In this document: piece by piece, positions 28,281 through 37,000 of the stretch
How positions within the stretch are numbered: position 1 is the first letter of the stretch
How the letters are laid out: the number at the start of each line of letters is the position of its first letter
Assembly (NCBI GenBank): GCA_002336815.1
Contig: DDEU01000039.1
Coordinates: 1-64,000, forward strand
Reading direction: 5' to 3'
Length of the DNA: 64,000 nt
Source: Chitinophagaceae bacterium UBA1946
GTDB lineage: Bacteria; Bacteroidota; Bacteroidia; Chitinophagales; Chitinophagaceae
Notes under the pieces: generated by a model
What the model saw: only the letters and a program-made list of their open reading frames with translations
The model's database searches: none
Told to the model about the DNA's origin: nothing
Position numbers and translations under genes: made by a program

Positions 28281-28311
28281 ACTCCCCATTCCAAAAGAGT
28301 GGGGAGTTTTT
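28281..28311 (+). terminator. Rho-independent terminator after sprA
   Basis: A perfect 8-bp stem (ACTCCCCA at 28281-28288, TGGGGAGT at 28300-28307) is followed by a run of T. Confidence 0.85.
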
Positions 28312-28428
28312 GTTGACACGAGCTATGGTAATAAAGCGCAGGAAGATGCATTCATCGTTAAATATCCCGGCTGTGTTATTCGAATACTCAATATTCAGTA
28401 ATTTTAGAAAACAACAAAATTTTTAAAA

Positions 28429-28827
28429 ATGAAAGGCTCCATTAAAAACAAAGTACTTTTCGTTCTGTCACTCCTGTTTGGATTGTTCTTTATCAATGCA
28501 GGATTGAATAAATTCTTAAACTATATGCCGATGCCAAAAGACCTGCCTGAGAAAATGCTGAAGGCATTTGCTGCATTTATGGAGATTGGCTGGCTGATGC
28601 CGCTGGTGGGGCTTGCTGAAATTGTGGGTGGGTTGTTGATCATCATTCCCAAGACAAGGGCATTGGGGGCGCTGGTTGTTTTCCCGGTAATGGTCGGCAT
28701 ATTTTTAACCAATATTGTACAGGATACAAGCGGTTTGCCGATAGCCCTGGTGTTCGGTGTGATCTTGCTTTGGATTATGTACGAGGAGAGGAGGAAATAT
28801 TTTCCGTTGATCGATAAGGCTGCGTGA
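28429..28827 (+). CDS. DoxX-family integral membrane protein
   Basis: This is a 132-residue protein with four predicted membrane helices: VLFVLSLLFGLFFINAGLNKF, a second helix at IGWLMPLVGLAEIVGGLLII, then ALVVFPVMVGIFLTNIV and ALVFGVILLWIMY. The FINAGLNKF segment and the short loops fit the DoxX/YphA superfamily, whose members are often tied to thiol or quinone redox balance. A specific substrate cannot be inferred. It stands alone between the sprA terminator and a convergent hypothetical gene. Confidence 0.85.
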   Translation: MKGSIKNKVLFVLSLLFGLFFINAGLNKFLNYMPMPKDLPEKMLKAFAAFMEIGWLMPLVGLAEIVGGLLIIIPKTRALGALVVFPVMVGIFLTNIVQDTSGLPIALVFGVILLWIMYEERRKYFPLIDKAA

Positions 28828-28850
28828 AAAATACCGGCACCATTAAAAAA

Positions 28851-28882
28851 ACAACGCTCCTTTTTTGCAAAAGGAGCGTTGT
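28851..28882 (-). terminator. Terminator between convergent genes
   Basis: A perfect 14-bp stem (left arm 28851-28864, right arm 28869-28882, ACAACGCTCC/GGAGCGTTGT core) with a 4-base loop. The run of A before the left arm is a T-tract on the minus strand, so it best serves the minus-strand gene at 28899, though the hairpin may act in both directions. Confidence 0.85.
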
Positions 28883-28898
28883 ACATTGAGGCAAATAA

Positions 28899-29369
28899 TT
28901 ATTTTACTTTTTTGAGCAGCATCACGTAGCCGCACAATTGCTTTTTCTTTTTGTTCACCTGTACCGGCCTGATGGCGTAAAATTCTGAGAATTTAGGGAT
29001 GTAAGGAAAGCTGATCACATTACCGTCTACATCGCCCCACATTTTTTTCTGGTAGATCACCTGTCTTTCATCTGAATCATACATACGTACTTCGTATAAC
29101 CTGGAGGTAATATCGCCGATAAAAACAAACTGGTAAAAACTGCCTTCGGTAAGCGGTACCAGCACTGCCATTTCATATTCACTTTCCATGGCCATGCTCG
29201 ATTCTTTGGCTACAATAAAACCCTGTTTGGCCATTGTTTGCCTCACACTGTCAACCTGTTTCATGATGCCTTCATCATAGCAGGAAGCCCTTTTTATCAC
29301 AGGATCCTGTGCACTTGCCTGCATGGCAAAAGCAAAACAAAATAATGAAAACAGCGCCCTTTTTTTCAT
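28899..29369 (-). CDS. Secreted hypothetical protein
   Basis: This is a 156-residue protein with a clear Sec signal peptide, MKKRALFSLFCFAFAMQASAQ. The frame continues to 29471, but the ATG at 29369 places the signal peptide at the N-terminus. The mature part holds MKQVDSVRQTMAKQGF, a probable beta sandwich with EMAVLVPLTEGSFYQFVFIGD and a basic C-terminus. I do not recognise the family. It is periplasmic or surface-located by inference; no lipoprotein Cys follows the signal sequence. Confidence 0.75.
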   Translation of the reverse strand: MKKRALFSLFCFAFAMQASAQDPVIKRASCYDEGIMKQVDSVRQTMAKQGFIVAKESSMAMESEYEMAVLVPLTEGSFYQFVFIGDITSRLYEVRMYDSDERQVIYQKKMWGDVDGNVISFPYIPKFSEFYAIRPVQVNKKKKQLCGYVMLLKKVK

Positions 29370-29525
29370 GAGTAGAACAGTTGAATATGCCACACTATTG
29401 TTATAACGCCGGAATACTGTTTTTGGTTGTTGTATATTCCTGCAACTACGCAAATAACATACCTCCGTCACTGTTTAAACGCATAAAAGCCGTGATTATT
29501 TTGAGCGGGCCTGTTAAAATAATTT

Positions 29526-30287
29526 TCAGGGCTGTTTGTTAAAATAATAAGTACCTGCCTGGCGGGTACAGGTAATCACCAGGTCGTTGATACACACATG
29601 CGCCGGTAATTGCGTACAGTAAAATATTGTATCCGCAATATCTTCACCGGAAAGGGGTGTAATGCCATCATAAGTGGCGGCTGCTTTGGCTTCGTCGCCC
29701 TTAAACCGTACCAGCGCAAACTCCGTTTCAACAGCACCCGGGTTAATGGAAGTAACCCTTATCTGGTGCCGCAGCAGGTCGATCCGCATCGCTTTGCTGA
29801 TGGCATCTACGGCAAATTTGCTGGCGCAATACACATTGCCTCTTTCATATACTTCTTTTCCTGCAATGGAACCCATGTTCACAATATGTCCTTTTTTATT
29901 GGCGATCATGAACGGGATCACCACTTTGCTTACATACAACAGGCCATGCACATTGGTATTGAGCATTGTTTCCCAATCCTGCAGGTCAGCTTCTTCAAAC
30001 AGGTCTCTGCCTGCTGCAAGCCCTGCATTGTTGATCAATATGCTGATGTTGCGCCATTCAACGGGCAGGTTGCCCAACTGCTGTTCCACTGCGGCCCGGT
30101 CCTGCACATCAAATACCAACGGCAACACCTGTATACCATGTGCCTCTTCCAGTGTTAATTTAAGCTCTTCCAGCCTTTCTGCCCTTCTGCCGGTAACAAT
30201 GAGCGAATGCCCGGCAGCAGCATATTTTTTTGCGCAGGCTTCTCCAATACCTGAGGTAGCGCCTGTTATGAGTACAATATTATCCAT
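29526..30287 (-). CDS. SDR-family oxidoreductase (YdfG-like)
   Basis: This is a classical short-chain dehydrogenase of 253 residues. TGATSGIGEACAKKYA is the nucleotide-binding motif, and TGRRAERL suggests NADP preference. NNAGLAAG, the catalytic Ser in MGSIAGKEVY and YCASK (Tyr/Lys) are complete. The closest pattern I know is YdfG, the 3-hydroxy acid / serine dehydrogenase and malonic semialdehyde reductase, but substrate cannot be fixed from sequence. It is monocistronic and divergent from the Kup transporter gene. Confidence 0.88.
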   Translation of the reverse strand: MDNIVLITGATSGIGEACAKKYAAAGHSLIVTGRRAERLEELKLTLEEAHGIQVLPLVFDVQDRAAVEQQLGNLPVEWRNISILINNAGLAAGRDLFEEADLQDWETMLNTNVHGLLYVSKVVIPFMIANKKGHIVNMGSIAGKEVYERGNVYCASKFAVDAISKAMRIDLLRHQIRVTSINPGAVETEFALVRFKGDEAKAAATYDGITPLSGEDIADTIFYCTQLPAHVCINDLVITCTRQAGTYYFNKQP

Positions 30288-30458
30288 GCCTGAAAATTAG
30301 AACAAGTTGATAAATGCCGCCTTATTTTTTTATACAGCTCCGGCAACCAGTGGCGGTACTCAGGAGTCCTCCTGCTGGCTTTCGATCATATGAACCGCAT
30401 TTTTTCTCCATTGTTCAATATTTAATTTCATTAGTCGTTATCATATTTGTTTTAAATA

Positions 30459-30466
30459 TACATTTG
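30459..30466 (+). promoter_or_regulatory. Possible -7 box upstream of kup
   Basis: TACATTTG matches TAnnTTTG exactly, 75 bases before the GTG start. No -33 box is seen at the right distance. The rest of the 254-base gap (30288-30541) is AT-rich and shows nothing else I can support. Confidence 0.3.
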
Positions 30467-30541
30467 TACCGTCAGTATGCCGTATGCAGTTCAATTGATT
30501 GTGTGTGGTATATTGGCTTTTTTAATTAAATCATTTTTGTA

Positions 30542-32530
30542 GTGTTAAAACATGTCAATAAAGCCTCAGCCGCCGGATTGGTTGTTGCATTGGGAATTAT
30601 CTACGGCGATATCGGTACCTCACCATTGTATGTTTTTAATGCGATCATTAATGGAAAGGAGATCAACGAACTGCTGATCATTGGCGGTCTTTCCTGCATC
30701 ATCTGGACGCTTACATTACAAACTACCTTAAAATATGTGGTATTAACCCTAAAGGCCGATAACCGGGGTGAGGGAGGTATCTTTTCTTTATACACCCTGG
30801 TAAGGCGGCAAAAGCGCTGGCTCGTAATACCGGCCATGCTGGGTGGTGCAGCCTTGCTGGCCGATGGTATGATCACGCCTCCTATCTCTGTTACCTCCGC
30901 AATTGAAGGTTTAAAACAGATCGATTCATTTAAACACGTAACACAATTGCAGATATTGGCCATTGTGCTCGCCATCCTTGCTTTGCTCTTCTTCCTGCAA
31001 CGATTCGGCTCCGCTTCCATCGGCAAATTATTCGGTCCCATCATGATCGTGTGGTTTGGAATGCTGGCCGTTTTTGGCTTTGTGCATTTTACAGATGACC
31101 TCAGCATTTTCAAGGCCTTCAATCCTTACTATGCAGTTAAGTTATTGACTCAATATCCCAAGGGTTTCTGGTTGCTTGGTGCGGTGTTCCTTTGTACTAC
31201 GGGTGCTGAAGCACTGTACAGTGATCTTGGCCACTGCGGCCGGGCCAATATCCGTTACTCATGGATATTTGTTAAAACCTGTTTGATACTTAATTACCTC
31301 GGACAGGGCGCCTGGCTGCTTTCCCAACATAGTGGAGATGTAATAACAGATGAGATCATCAAAGGCGGTTTCAATCCTTTCTTTGGCGTAATGCCGGAGT
31401 CTTTCCGTTTGGTAGGTTTGATCATTGCAACACTGGCAGCCATCATTGCAAGCCAGGCATTGATCAGCGGTTCGTTTACCCTTATCAGTGAGGCCATCCG
31501 CCTCAACCTGTGGCCACGTATGAAGATCAATTATCCTTCAGAAGCAAAAGGTCAGTTGTTCATTCCGGGTATCAACCTGCTGTTGTTCATCGGCTGTTGT
31601 ACCATCGTGATCTATTTTCAAACATCCAGTGCCATGGAAGCCGCCTACGGTCTTGCCATTACCCTGTGTATGTTGTCAACCTCTATCTTATTTTCCAACT
31701 ACCTGGTATCCAAAAGAACCTTCCCTTTTCTTATCTATGTTTACCTCATTGTTTATTTAGGATTGGAAGGCTGTTTCCTGGTGGCGAATCTGGATAAATT
31801 CAAACACGGTGGTTTTATCGCCCTGATGGTGGGCGGTGCCTTGTTTGGTGTGATGTATGTTTGGTTCAGGAGCAGGAAGATCAAGAACCGGTACGTGGAA
31901 TTTGTTCGGCTGGAAGAATACATTTCCAAGCTGGAAGAATTGAGCAACGATATTACCGTGCCTAAGTATGCAACGCACCTGGTGTACATGACGAGTGCTA
32001 ATAATCCCAAAGAAATTGAACACAAGATCATCTATTCCATTTTAAGCGGTAAGCCAAAGCGTGCAGATATTTACTGGTTTGTGCATGTGGATACGCTGGA
32101 TGATCCATACACCTGCGAATACGTGGTAGAGCATATCATCCCCAATGACATCATCCGGGTAGAGTTCAGGCTTGGGTTCCGTGTGGCGCCAAGAGTGAAC
32201 CTGATGTTTAAAAAAGTAGTGGAAGAACTGGTGGCCAACAAGGAAGTGAATGTAACGAGCCGTTATGAAAGCCAGCAGCGCAATAATGTGGTGGGTGATT
32301 TCCAGTTTGTGGTAATGGAGAAATTCCTGTCAACAGATCATGAATTGCCTTTTACAGAAAAGCTCATCATGCAATTATACTTCTGGATAAAGGAGATCTC
32401 ACTGAGCGAAGAAAAAGGTTTTGGCCTGCAGCAAAGCAATGTGGTGGTTGAAAAATACCCGTTGATCGTTGCACCGCCCAGCAAGCTTCGCCTCAAGCGC
32501 ATCTACATGGATGACGAAGAAGAGATCTAG
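30542..32530 (+). CDS. kup: KUP-family potassium uptake protein
   Basis: This is a proton-coupled potassium importer of the inner membrane. The start is a GTG at 30542, giving MLKHVNKASAAGLVVALG directly before the family signature GIIYGDIGTSPLYVF. About 12 membrane segments span residues 12-440, with ADNRGEGGIFSLYTLVRR, ADGMITPPISVTSAIEGL and TTGAEALYSDLGHCG as further Kup blocks. A cytoplasmic C-terminal domain of about 210 residues follows. Full length at 662 residues. The rhodanese gene starts 20 bases after the stop, so the two may be co-transcribed. Confidence 0.95.
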   Translation: MLKHVNKASAAGLVVALGIIYGDIGTSPLYVFNAIINGKEINELLIIGGLSCIIWTLTLQTTLKYVVLTLKADNRGEGGIFSLYTLVRRQKRWLVIPAMLGGAALLADGMITPPISVTSAIEGLKQIDSFKHVTQLQILAIVLAILALLFFLQRFGSASIGKLFGPIMIVWFGMLAVFGFVHFTDDLSIFKAFNPYYAVKLLTQYPKGFWLLGAVFLCTTGAEALYSDLGHCGRANIRYSWIFVKTCLILNYLGQGAWLLSQHSGDVITDEIIKGGFNPFFGVMPESFRLVGLIIATLAAIIASQALISGSFTLISEAIRLNLWPRMKINYPSEAKGQLFIPGINLLLFIGCCTIVIYFQTSSAMEAAYGLAITLCMLSTSILFSNYLVSKRTFPFLIYVYLIVYLGLEGCFLVANLDKFKHGGFIALMVGGALFGVMYVWFRSRKIKNRYVEFVRLEEYISKLEELSNDITVPKYATHLVYMTSANNPKEIEHKIIYSILSGKPKRADIYWFVHVDTLDDPYTCEYVVEHIIPNDIIRVEFRLGFRVAPRVNLMFKKVVEELVANKEVNVTSRYESQQRNNVVGDFQFVVMEKFLSTDHELPFTEKLIMQLYFWIKEISLSEEKGFGLQQSNVVVEKYPLIVAPPSKLRLKRIYMDDEEEI

Positions 32531-32550
32531 TTGTTTATCAATCTTGCAAA

Positions 32551-32856
32551 ATGAAAGGTATCACTTCAAAAGAGTTGCAGCAATTGCTGCAAACTTCCAC
32601 CGATTTTCAACTCATTGATGTAAGGGAGCCGGATGAACATGCGGCTTTTAATATCGGCGGACAAATGATCCCTCTCAATGAGATCACCGCTAATATCGGC
32701 CAGATCGATAAAGAAAAAATGGTGGTATTCTATTGCCGTAAAGGCATCCGCAGCCAGTTTGCGATTCAAAAGCTGGAAGACAAATTTCCTTTTGATAATT
32801 TGTACAATCTTATCGGTGGCACCGAATCGTGGAAGAGAACGTTTGAAGACATTTAA
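32551..32856 (+). CDS. Rhodanese-like domain protein
   Basis: This is a single-domain 101-residue rhodanese. LIDVREPDEHAAFNIGGQMIPLNEI is the first signature region (shown here by its key part DVREPDEH). The active-site Cys lies in VVFYCRKGIRSQFAI, a CRKGIR loop typical of single-domain sulfurtransferases. It probably moves sulfane sulfur in the cytoplasm; the acceptor is unknown. It lies directly downstream of kup. Confidence 0.9.
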   Translation: MKGITSKELQQLLQTSTDFQLIDVREPDEHAAFNIGGQMIPLNEITANIGQIDKEKMVVFYCRKGIRSQFAIQKLEDKFPFDNLYNLIGGTESWKRTFEDI

Positions 32857-32952
32857 ATCGTTGAAGGCGTTTAACGATTACGCTTCTCAATAGAATTGCT
32901 ACATTTACAAACAACGTTCAACGGTTTACAGCTTTCAACGCTTCAACGTTTC
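32856..32952. repeat. Fold-back repeat with CAACG-type heptamers
   Basis: The left part (32856-32879) forms a 7-bp hairpin (AATCGTT/AACGATT) and includes CGTTGAAGGCGTT. The right part (32912-32952) holds CAACGTT- and CAACGGT-like units and AACGCTTCAACG, near the reverse complement of the left part. No T-tract follows. This is the same style of intergenic array as at 8404 and 18953. Confidence 0.5.
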
Positions 32953-32955
32953 TCC

Positions 32956-33744
32956 ATGTCGTCAACAGTCATCTATATAATTATTGGTTACGTTGTGTTG
33001 CTGGCGCTGGCCTACCTGCTGCAGGAACGGTTTATATTCAAACCTGAAAAGCTCAAACAGAATTTCCAGTATAAATACGATGTGCCTTTTAAAGAATTAT
33101 TTTTTGATGTGGAGGAAGGCGTACGCATCAATGGCCTGCATTTTCATGTTCCAAAGCCGCATGGATTGATTTTATATTTTCATGGCAACAGCCGCAGCAT
33201 CAAAGGGTGGGCAAAATATGCAAAAGATTTTTCACGCTATGGTTATGATGTTGTGCTGGTAGACTATCGTGGCTTTGGAAAAAGTACCGGTAAGCGGAAT
33301 GAAAAAGATATGCTGAACGACATGCAGTTTGTGTATGATACACTGGCAGCTACCTACCATGAAAATCACATCCTTGTGTATGGAAGAAGCCTTGGCAGCG
33401 GTTTTGCCACAAAGATCGCCAGCGACAACAAACCAAGATACCTGATACTGGATGCACCTTATTTCAATTTCAGGAAAACAGTGCAACGGTTTTTGCCAAT
33501 ACTGCCGGTAAAGTTTGTATTGCGTTTTCATTTGCGTACTGATAAATGGATCACCCGGGTAAACTGCCATACCTATATCATCCATGGCACCAAAGACTGG
33601 TTGATACCGATCAGCCAGAGTGAGAAATTACAGGCTTTGAATCCAAGAAAGATCACATTGATACGGATACAGGGTGGGGGACACAATAACCTGCCTTCCT
33701 TTCCTGAATACCATAATTTTTTAAGGGATATTTTAGCACTGTAA
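32956..33744 (+). CDS. Membrane-anchored alpha/beta hydrolase
   Basis: This is a 262-residue serine hydrolase with one N-terminal membrane helix (VIYIIIGYVVLLALAYLL). The nucleophile elbow is YGRSLGSGFA, the oxyanion region YFHGNSRSIKGW, the acid is probably the Asp in HGTKDWLIP, and the His is in GGGHNNLPSF. This pattern fits the BEM46/ABHD13-like group. The frame runs from 32896, but the ATG at 32956 fits the anchor and leaves the repeat array non-coding. A paralog follows 75 bases downstream. The substrate is unknown, perhaps lipid or peptide esters. Confidence 0.87.
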   Translation: MSSTVIYIIIGYVVLLALAYLLQERFIFKPEKLKQNFQYKYDVPFKELFFDVEEGVRINGLHFHVPKPHGLILYFHGNSRSIKGWAKYAKDFSRYGYDVVLVDYRGFGKSTGKRNEKDMLNDMQFVYDTLAATYHENHILVYGRSLGSGFATKIASDNKPRYLILDAPYFNFRKTVQRFLPILPVKFVLRFHLRTDKWITRVNCHTYIIHGTKDWLIPISQSEKLQALNPRKITLIRIQGGGHNNLPSFPEYHNFLRDILAL

Positions 33745-33819
33745 AAACTTTGCGGCGATGTGCTTTTCATTAAGCGTTGATCGATTCCAAACTGTTAACC
33801 GGGCTATTAACAAAATGAT

Positions 33820-34641
33820 ATGAACAATAAAAGAAAGACAATCCTGTTTCGCTGGCTCAAAGTAATTACGCTGTTCTATGCCGTCATCGGCATTGCGTTG
33901 TTTTACCTGCAGGATCATTTTTTATTTCATCCCACCAAAATTGAACGCAATGTTGCCTGGAAATTTGAGGTGCCGTTTGAAGAAATGGATCTGCCCTTTA
34001 ATAAAACAGATACCATTAACCTGGTAAAATTCTTTCCGGTAAATACAGTGCGGAGAGGTGTGGTGCTTTACTTTCATGGTAACAAAGAGAACATTGGCCG
34101 CTATGCAAAATATGCTGCCAACTTTACCAAAAATGGATATGAAGTTTGGATGGAAGATTATCCCGGCTTTGGTAAAAGTATCGGTGCAAGAAATGAAAAA
34201 TTATTGTATCGCCAGGCGGAGCAGTTGTATAAAATGGCAGCCACAAAGTATCATGCAGACAGTATCATTATTTATGGAAAATCATTCGGCACCGGTATTG
34301 CTGCTTATGTTGCTTCGGGCAATACTGCCCGGCAATTGATCCTCGAAACACCCTACTACAGCATTCCTGCCCTGTTCAGTTGTTATGCGCCCATTTATCC
34401 TTCGGAAAGAATGGCCAACTATAAAATACCCACTAATGAATTTCTTGAAACAGTAAAGTGCCCGGTCACAATTTTTCATGGTACAGATGATGGTGTTATT
34501 CCTTACCGCTCTGCTAAAAAATTAAAAGAAGTGTTGAAGCCCAAAGATCAATTTATTACAATTGAAGGCGGCACACATCATAACCTGAATGACTTCGACC
34601 TCTTTCATCAAAAGCTGGATAGTGTATTGAAAAAGGATTAA
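33820..34641 (+). CDS. Membrane-anchored alpha/beta hydrolase, paralog of the preceding gene
   Basis: This 273-residue protein has the same plan as its neighbour: an N-terminal membrane helix (VITLFYAVIGIALFYLQ), LYFHGNKENIGRYAKYA, the nucleophile elbow YGKSFGTGIA, the acid in HGTDDGVIP and the His in GGTHHNLNDF. The two proteins share the RYAKYA and DYPGFGKS/DYRGFGKS blocks, so they arose by tandem duplication. Substrate unknown. The stop overlaps the convergent TIGR04222 gene by 4 bases. Confidence 0.87.
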   Translation: MNNKRKTILFRWLKVITLFYAVIGIALFYLQDHFLFHPTKIERNVAWKFEVPFEEMDLPFNKTDTINLVKFFPVNTVRRGVVLYFHGNKENIGRYAKYAANFTKNGYEVWMEDYPGFGKSIGARNEKLLYRQAEQLYKMAATKYHADSIIIYGKSFGTGIAAYVASGNTARQLILETPYYSIPALFSCYAPIYPSERMANYKIPTNEFLETVKCPVTIFHGTDDGVIPYRSAKKLKEVLKPKDQFITIEGGTHHNLNDFDLFHQKLDSVLKKD

Positions 34642-36026
34642 CCACCGCATCCGCCACATCCTCCGCCTCCGCAACCACTGCCACAACCGCCGCCGCCGCT
34701 GCTTCCACCGCAGGATGATACGCTGGTCCAGTCACTGCCGTTCCATCGTTGATGTTGTGGAGTATAGTAATTAAAGTCGCTGCTCAGGAAAGCATATTCA
34801 GCAAACCCTGCAACGGCTGCGGTGCCGAGGACCGAAAAATTGTTTACCACATTATCACTGGCACCCGCTGCATTTTGACGTTCCCAGAATTCCTCTACCA
34901 TATCCTTTACCATTTTGGTATAAGAGAACATGGATAAGATCAGCAGGCTGATCCCGGCAAAGACTGCCATCATCATTATTAAAAAGCCCACTGGTTTGTC
35001 ATTGGCGATTCCCTGTAACATTCTTATTATTCCGGCCAGCAACACAATACCCGGAATGATCAATTTTGGGTAATCTACCTTTTGAGAAAAGCGCTGCAGT
35101 TTTTCAAAGGATGGATGTTTCAAGGCATCACTGTCTGCGAGCCCAAGTCCTTCGAGATATGAAAACGGGTCGCCGTTTTTGTAACCGTTGATCAATGCAG
35201 GCAGCAAAGGATTTTTTTCTGCGGCTTCCTGTGACAATGGAAGATCCAGTATCCTGTACCCGCTGCCGGATGTTTCTATGATGCCTCTTTTGAGCAGGTC
35301 TACCAGTGCTGTTTGATAAGATCGGTGTGGACCGTGGATGAACCTGGTGATCTCAAACACCGTAAACTGCTGCGGCATATTGGCAAAAATGATCTGCTGC
35401 AGCCGCTGTTCTTTATTCTTCTGGGTAAGCCAGGTGATGGCGAGCCCGGCCATACAAATGATGGAATAATAAAGTAGAAAATCTGGTCCCTTCCTGTGAT
35501 ACAAATTGACAGCTGGTATAAAGATGAGTAGTGCAACTGAAAAAATAAGTACCACTCTTTTCAAAAATGCCGCATCATAAATATCTTCATCAATGGTTGA
35601 AGAAGCAGCGTTGGCTGGCGGCCAGACACTGGCTGGTGGCGCTGATTGGAAGGTTGCTTCGTACAGTTTTAAGGTTTCAGCGTACCAGTTTACATGTTTT
35701 AATTTTTCTTCAGGGCCGCCCTTACTTGGATGATGATGGAGGTCCTGTTGCAGCGTGTTTTTACAAAAATCAATCCAGTAATTTTGGGTGTAGGTCAGGT
35801 GCATGTGCCATACTTCATCTACGATCTCAGAAGGGGAAGCGCCTATGGGAGAAATGCAGCAGAGAAAAATAAATCTTTTGTATTCTTCAATGGCTTGCTG
35901 AGTGAAAGAAACCGACCAGTTGTTTTGCTGAGCTAGTTTTTTGGAGAGTGGGTAACTTGAGTAAGGGTCGTCTAAACTAAAGTTTTGAATTTTTTCCCAC
36001 AACTCCTGTTGTGAAAGTTTGTTCAT
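34638..36026 (-). CDS. TIGR04222-type membrane protein with Gly/Cys-rich tail
   Basis: The 462-residue protein has an N-terminal cytoplasmic domain with EIVDEVWHMHLTYTQNYWIDFC (residues about 65-86, quoted only by the key part VDEVWHMH). Membrane helices follow near FLKRVVLIFSVALLIFIPAV and FLLYYSIICMAGLAITWL, then LIIPGIVLLAGIIRML and GFLIMMMAVFAGISLLIL. The C-terminus is an extreme Gly/Cys tail (CGGSSGGGGCGSGCGGGG) of the kind that defines TIGR04222. Function of the family is unknown. The tail could bind metal or be a maturation signal; both are guesses. Confidence 0.85.
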   Translation of the reverse strand: MNKLSQQELWEKIQNFSLDDPYSSYPLSKKLAQQNNWSVSFTQQAIEEYKRFIFLCCISPIGASPSEIVDEVWHMHLTYTQNYWIDFCKNTLQQDLHHHPSKGGPEEKLKHVNWYAETLKLYEATFQSAPPASVWPPANAASSTIDEDIYDAAFLKRVVLIFSVALLIFIPAVNLYHRKGPDFLLYYSIICMAGLAITWLTQKNKEQRLQQIIFANMPQQFTVFEITRFIHGPHRSYQTALVDLLKRGIIETSGSGYRILDLPLSQEAAEKNPLLPALINGYKNGDPFSYLEGLGLADSDALKHPSFEKLQRFSQKVDYPKLIIPGIVLLAGIIRMLQGIANDKPVGFLIMMMAVFAGISLLILSMFSYTKMVKDMVEEFWERQNAAGASDNVVNNFSVLGTAAVAGFAEYAFLSSDFNYYTPQHQRWNGSDWTSVSSCGGSSGGGGCGSGCGGGGCGGCGG

Positions 36027-36088
36027 TTTTCACAAAATTATAGTGATAAAAGGGGCAGGTCCAAATTTTCAATGTTACCAAATTGTTG

Positions 36089-37000
36089 TCATTGTTCGGC
36101 AAGCTGAACCTGCTTAGCCGTAACAGTTAGTTTATAAGTGGCACCCACCTTCAGGGCATAGTTTTCATTGGAGTGGCCAACAGGAAAATTAAAACAAATG
36201 GGATATTGATATTTCTTTACTACTTCATGGAGTGCCTGGAAAACGGTTTTTCCAAAAGGGCGCTCTGTATCCTTGATATCCGTAAAGCCACCAATGACCA
36301 GGCCGGCCAGTTTGTCGAGTTTACCGCTTCGTTTTAACTGGTACATCATTCGGTCGATGCTGTAAATATATTCACCAATATCTTCTATAAAAAGCAGTTT
36401 GTTGGTGGTGTTGATATCAGACGGGGTGCCAATCATGTTCACCAGCAATGCTAAATTTCCGCCGACCAATTCGGCGGTCGCTGTTCCTTTGTTGTTAAAG
36501 GAAAATACGGCGGATCTGTATGTGGATTTTTTGCCTGTGAGGGCTTTGTGCAATGATTGAATGTATTCGTTATTGTTTTCACCATCGTTAAAAGCTGCTG
36601 CCATTGGAGAATGCAGGGTGGCAATTTTTAACCTGGCGGGAATATGACAATGCAACACCGTGATGTCGCTGTAACCGATGATCCACTTTGGATTTTTTTT
36701 AAATCTTGAAAAATCCAGTTGGTCAACGATCCTGCTAACACCATAGCCGCCACGTCCACAGAGGATGGCATTGATCTGCTCACTGTCAAGCATGGCCTGT
36801 AATTCCGTTAACCGCTCTTCATCGGTTCCTGAAAAATAATTGTCAGAGGCACTGCCCAGGGTGTTGCCGACCATTACGGTAAAGCCCCATTGCTGCAGGG
36901 TTGCAATGCAGCTCGCTGCTTTTTCCCTGGTCATGTAGCCAGCAGGACAAGTGAGGCCGATAGTATCACCTTTTTTTAAGTATGGAGGAAGTTTGATCAT
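36089..37000 (-). CDS. LD-carboxypeptidase (peptidase S66), cytoplasmic form
   Basis: This serine peptidase cleaves the terminal D-alanine of muropeptides during peptidoglycan recycling. The family's nucleophile Ser is in IIGYSDITVLHCH, the Glu in FIEDIGEYIYSIDR and the His in FPVGHSNENYALKVG, so the Ser-Glu-His triad is complete. GRGGYGVSRIVD is also conserved. The start is the ATG at 37000, which overlaps the stop of the upstream paralog as ATGA, indicating translational coupling; the frame to 37021 is longer but less likely. There are 303 residues and no signal peptide, so it should act in the cytoplasm. Confidence 0.9.
   Translation of the reverse strand: MIKLPPYLKKGDTIGLTCPAGYMTREKAASCIATLQQWGFTVMVGNTLGSASDNYFSGTDEERLTELQAMLDSEQINAILCGRGGYGVSRIVDQLDFSRFKKNPKWIIGYSDITVLHCHIPARLKIATLHSPMAAAFNDGENNNEYIQSLHKALTGKKSTYRSAVFSFNNKGTATAELVGGNLALLVNMIGTPSDINTTNKLLFIEDIGEYIYSIDRMMYQLKRSGKLDKLAGLVIGGFTDIKDTERPFGKTVFQALHEVVKKYQYPICFNFPVGHSNENYALKVGATYKLTVTAKQVQLAEQ

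Noticed and set aside
29610..30300. Two open frames of about 180-210 codons antisense to the SDR gene
   Set aside because: The SDR protein on the minus strand has complete catalytic motifs; the plus-strand frames show none.
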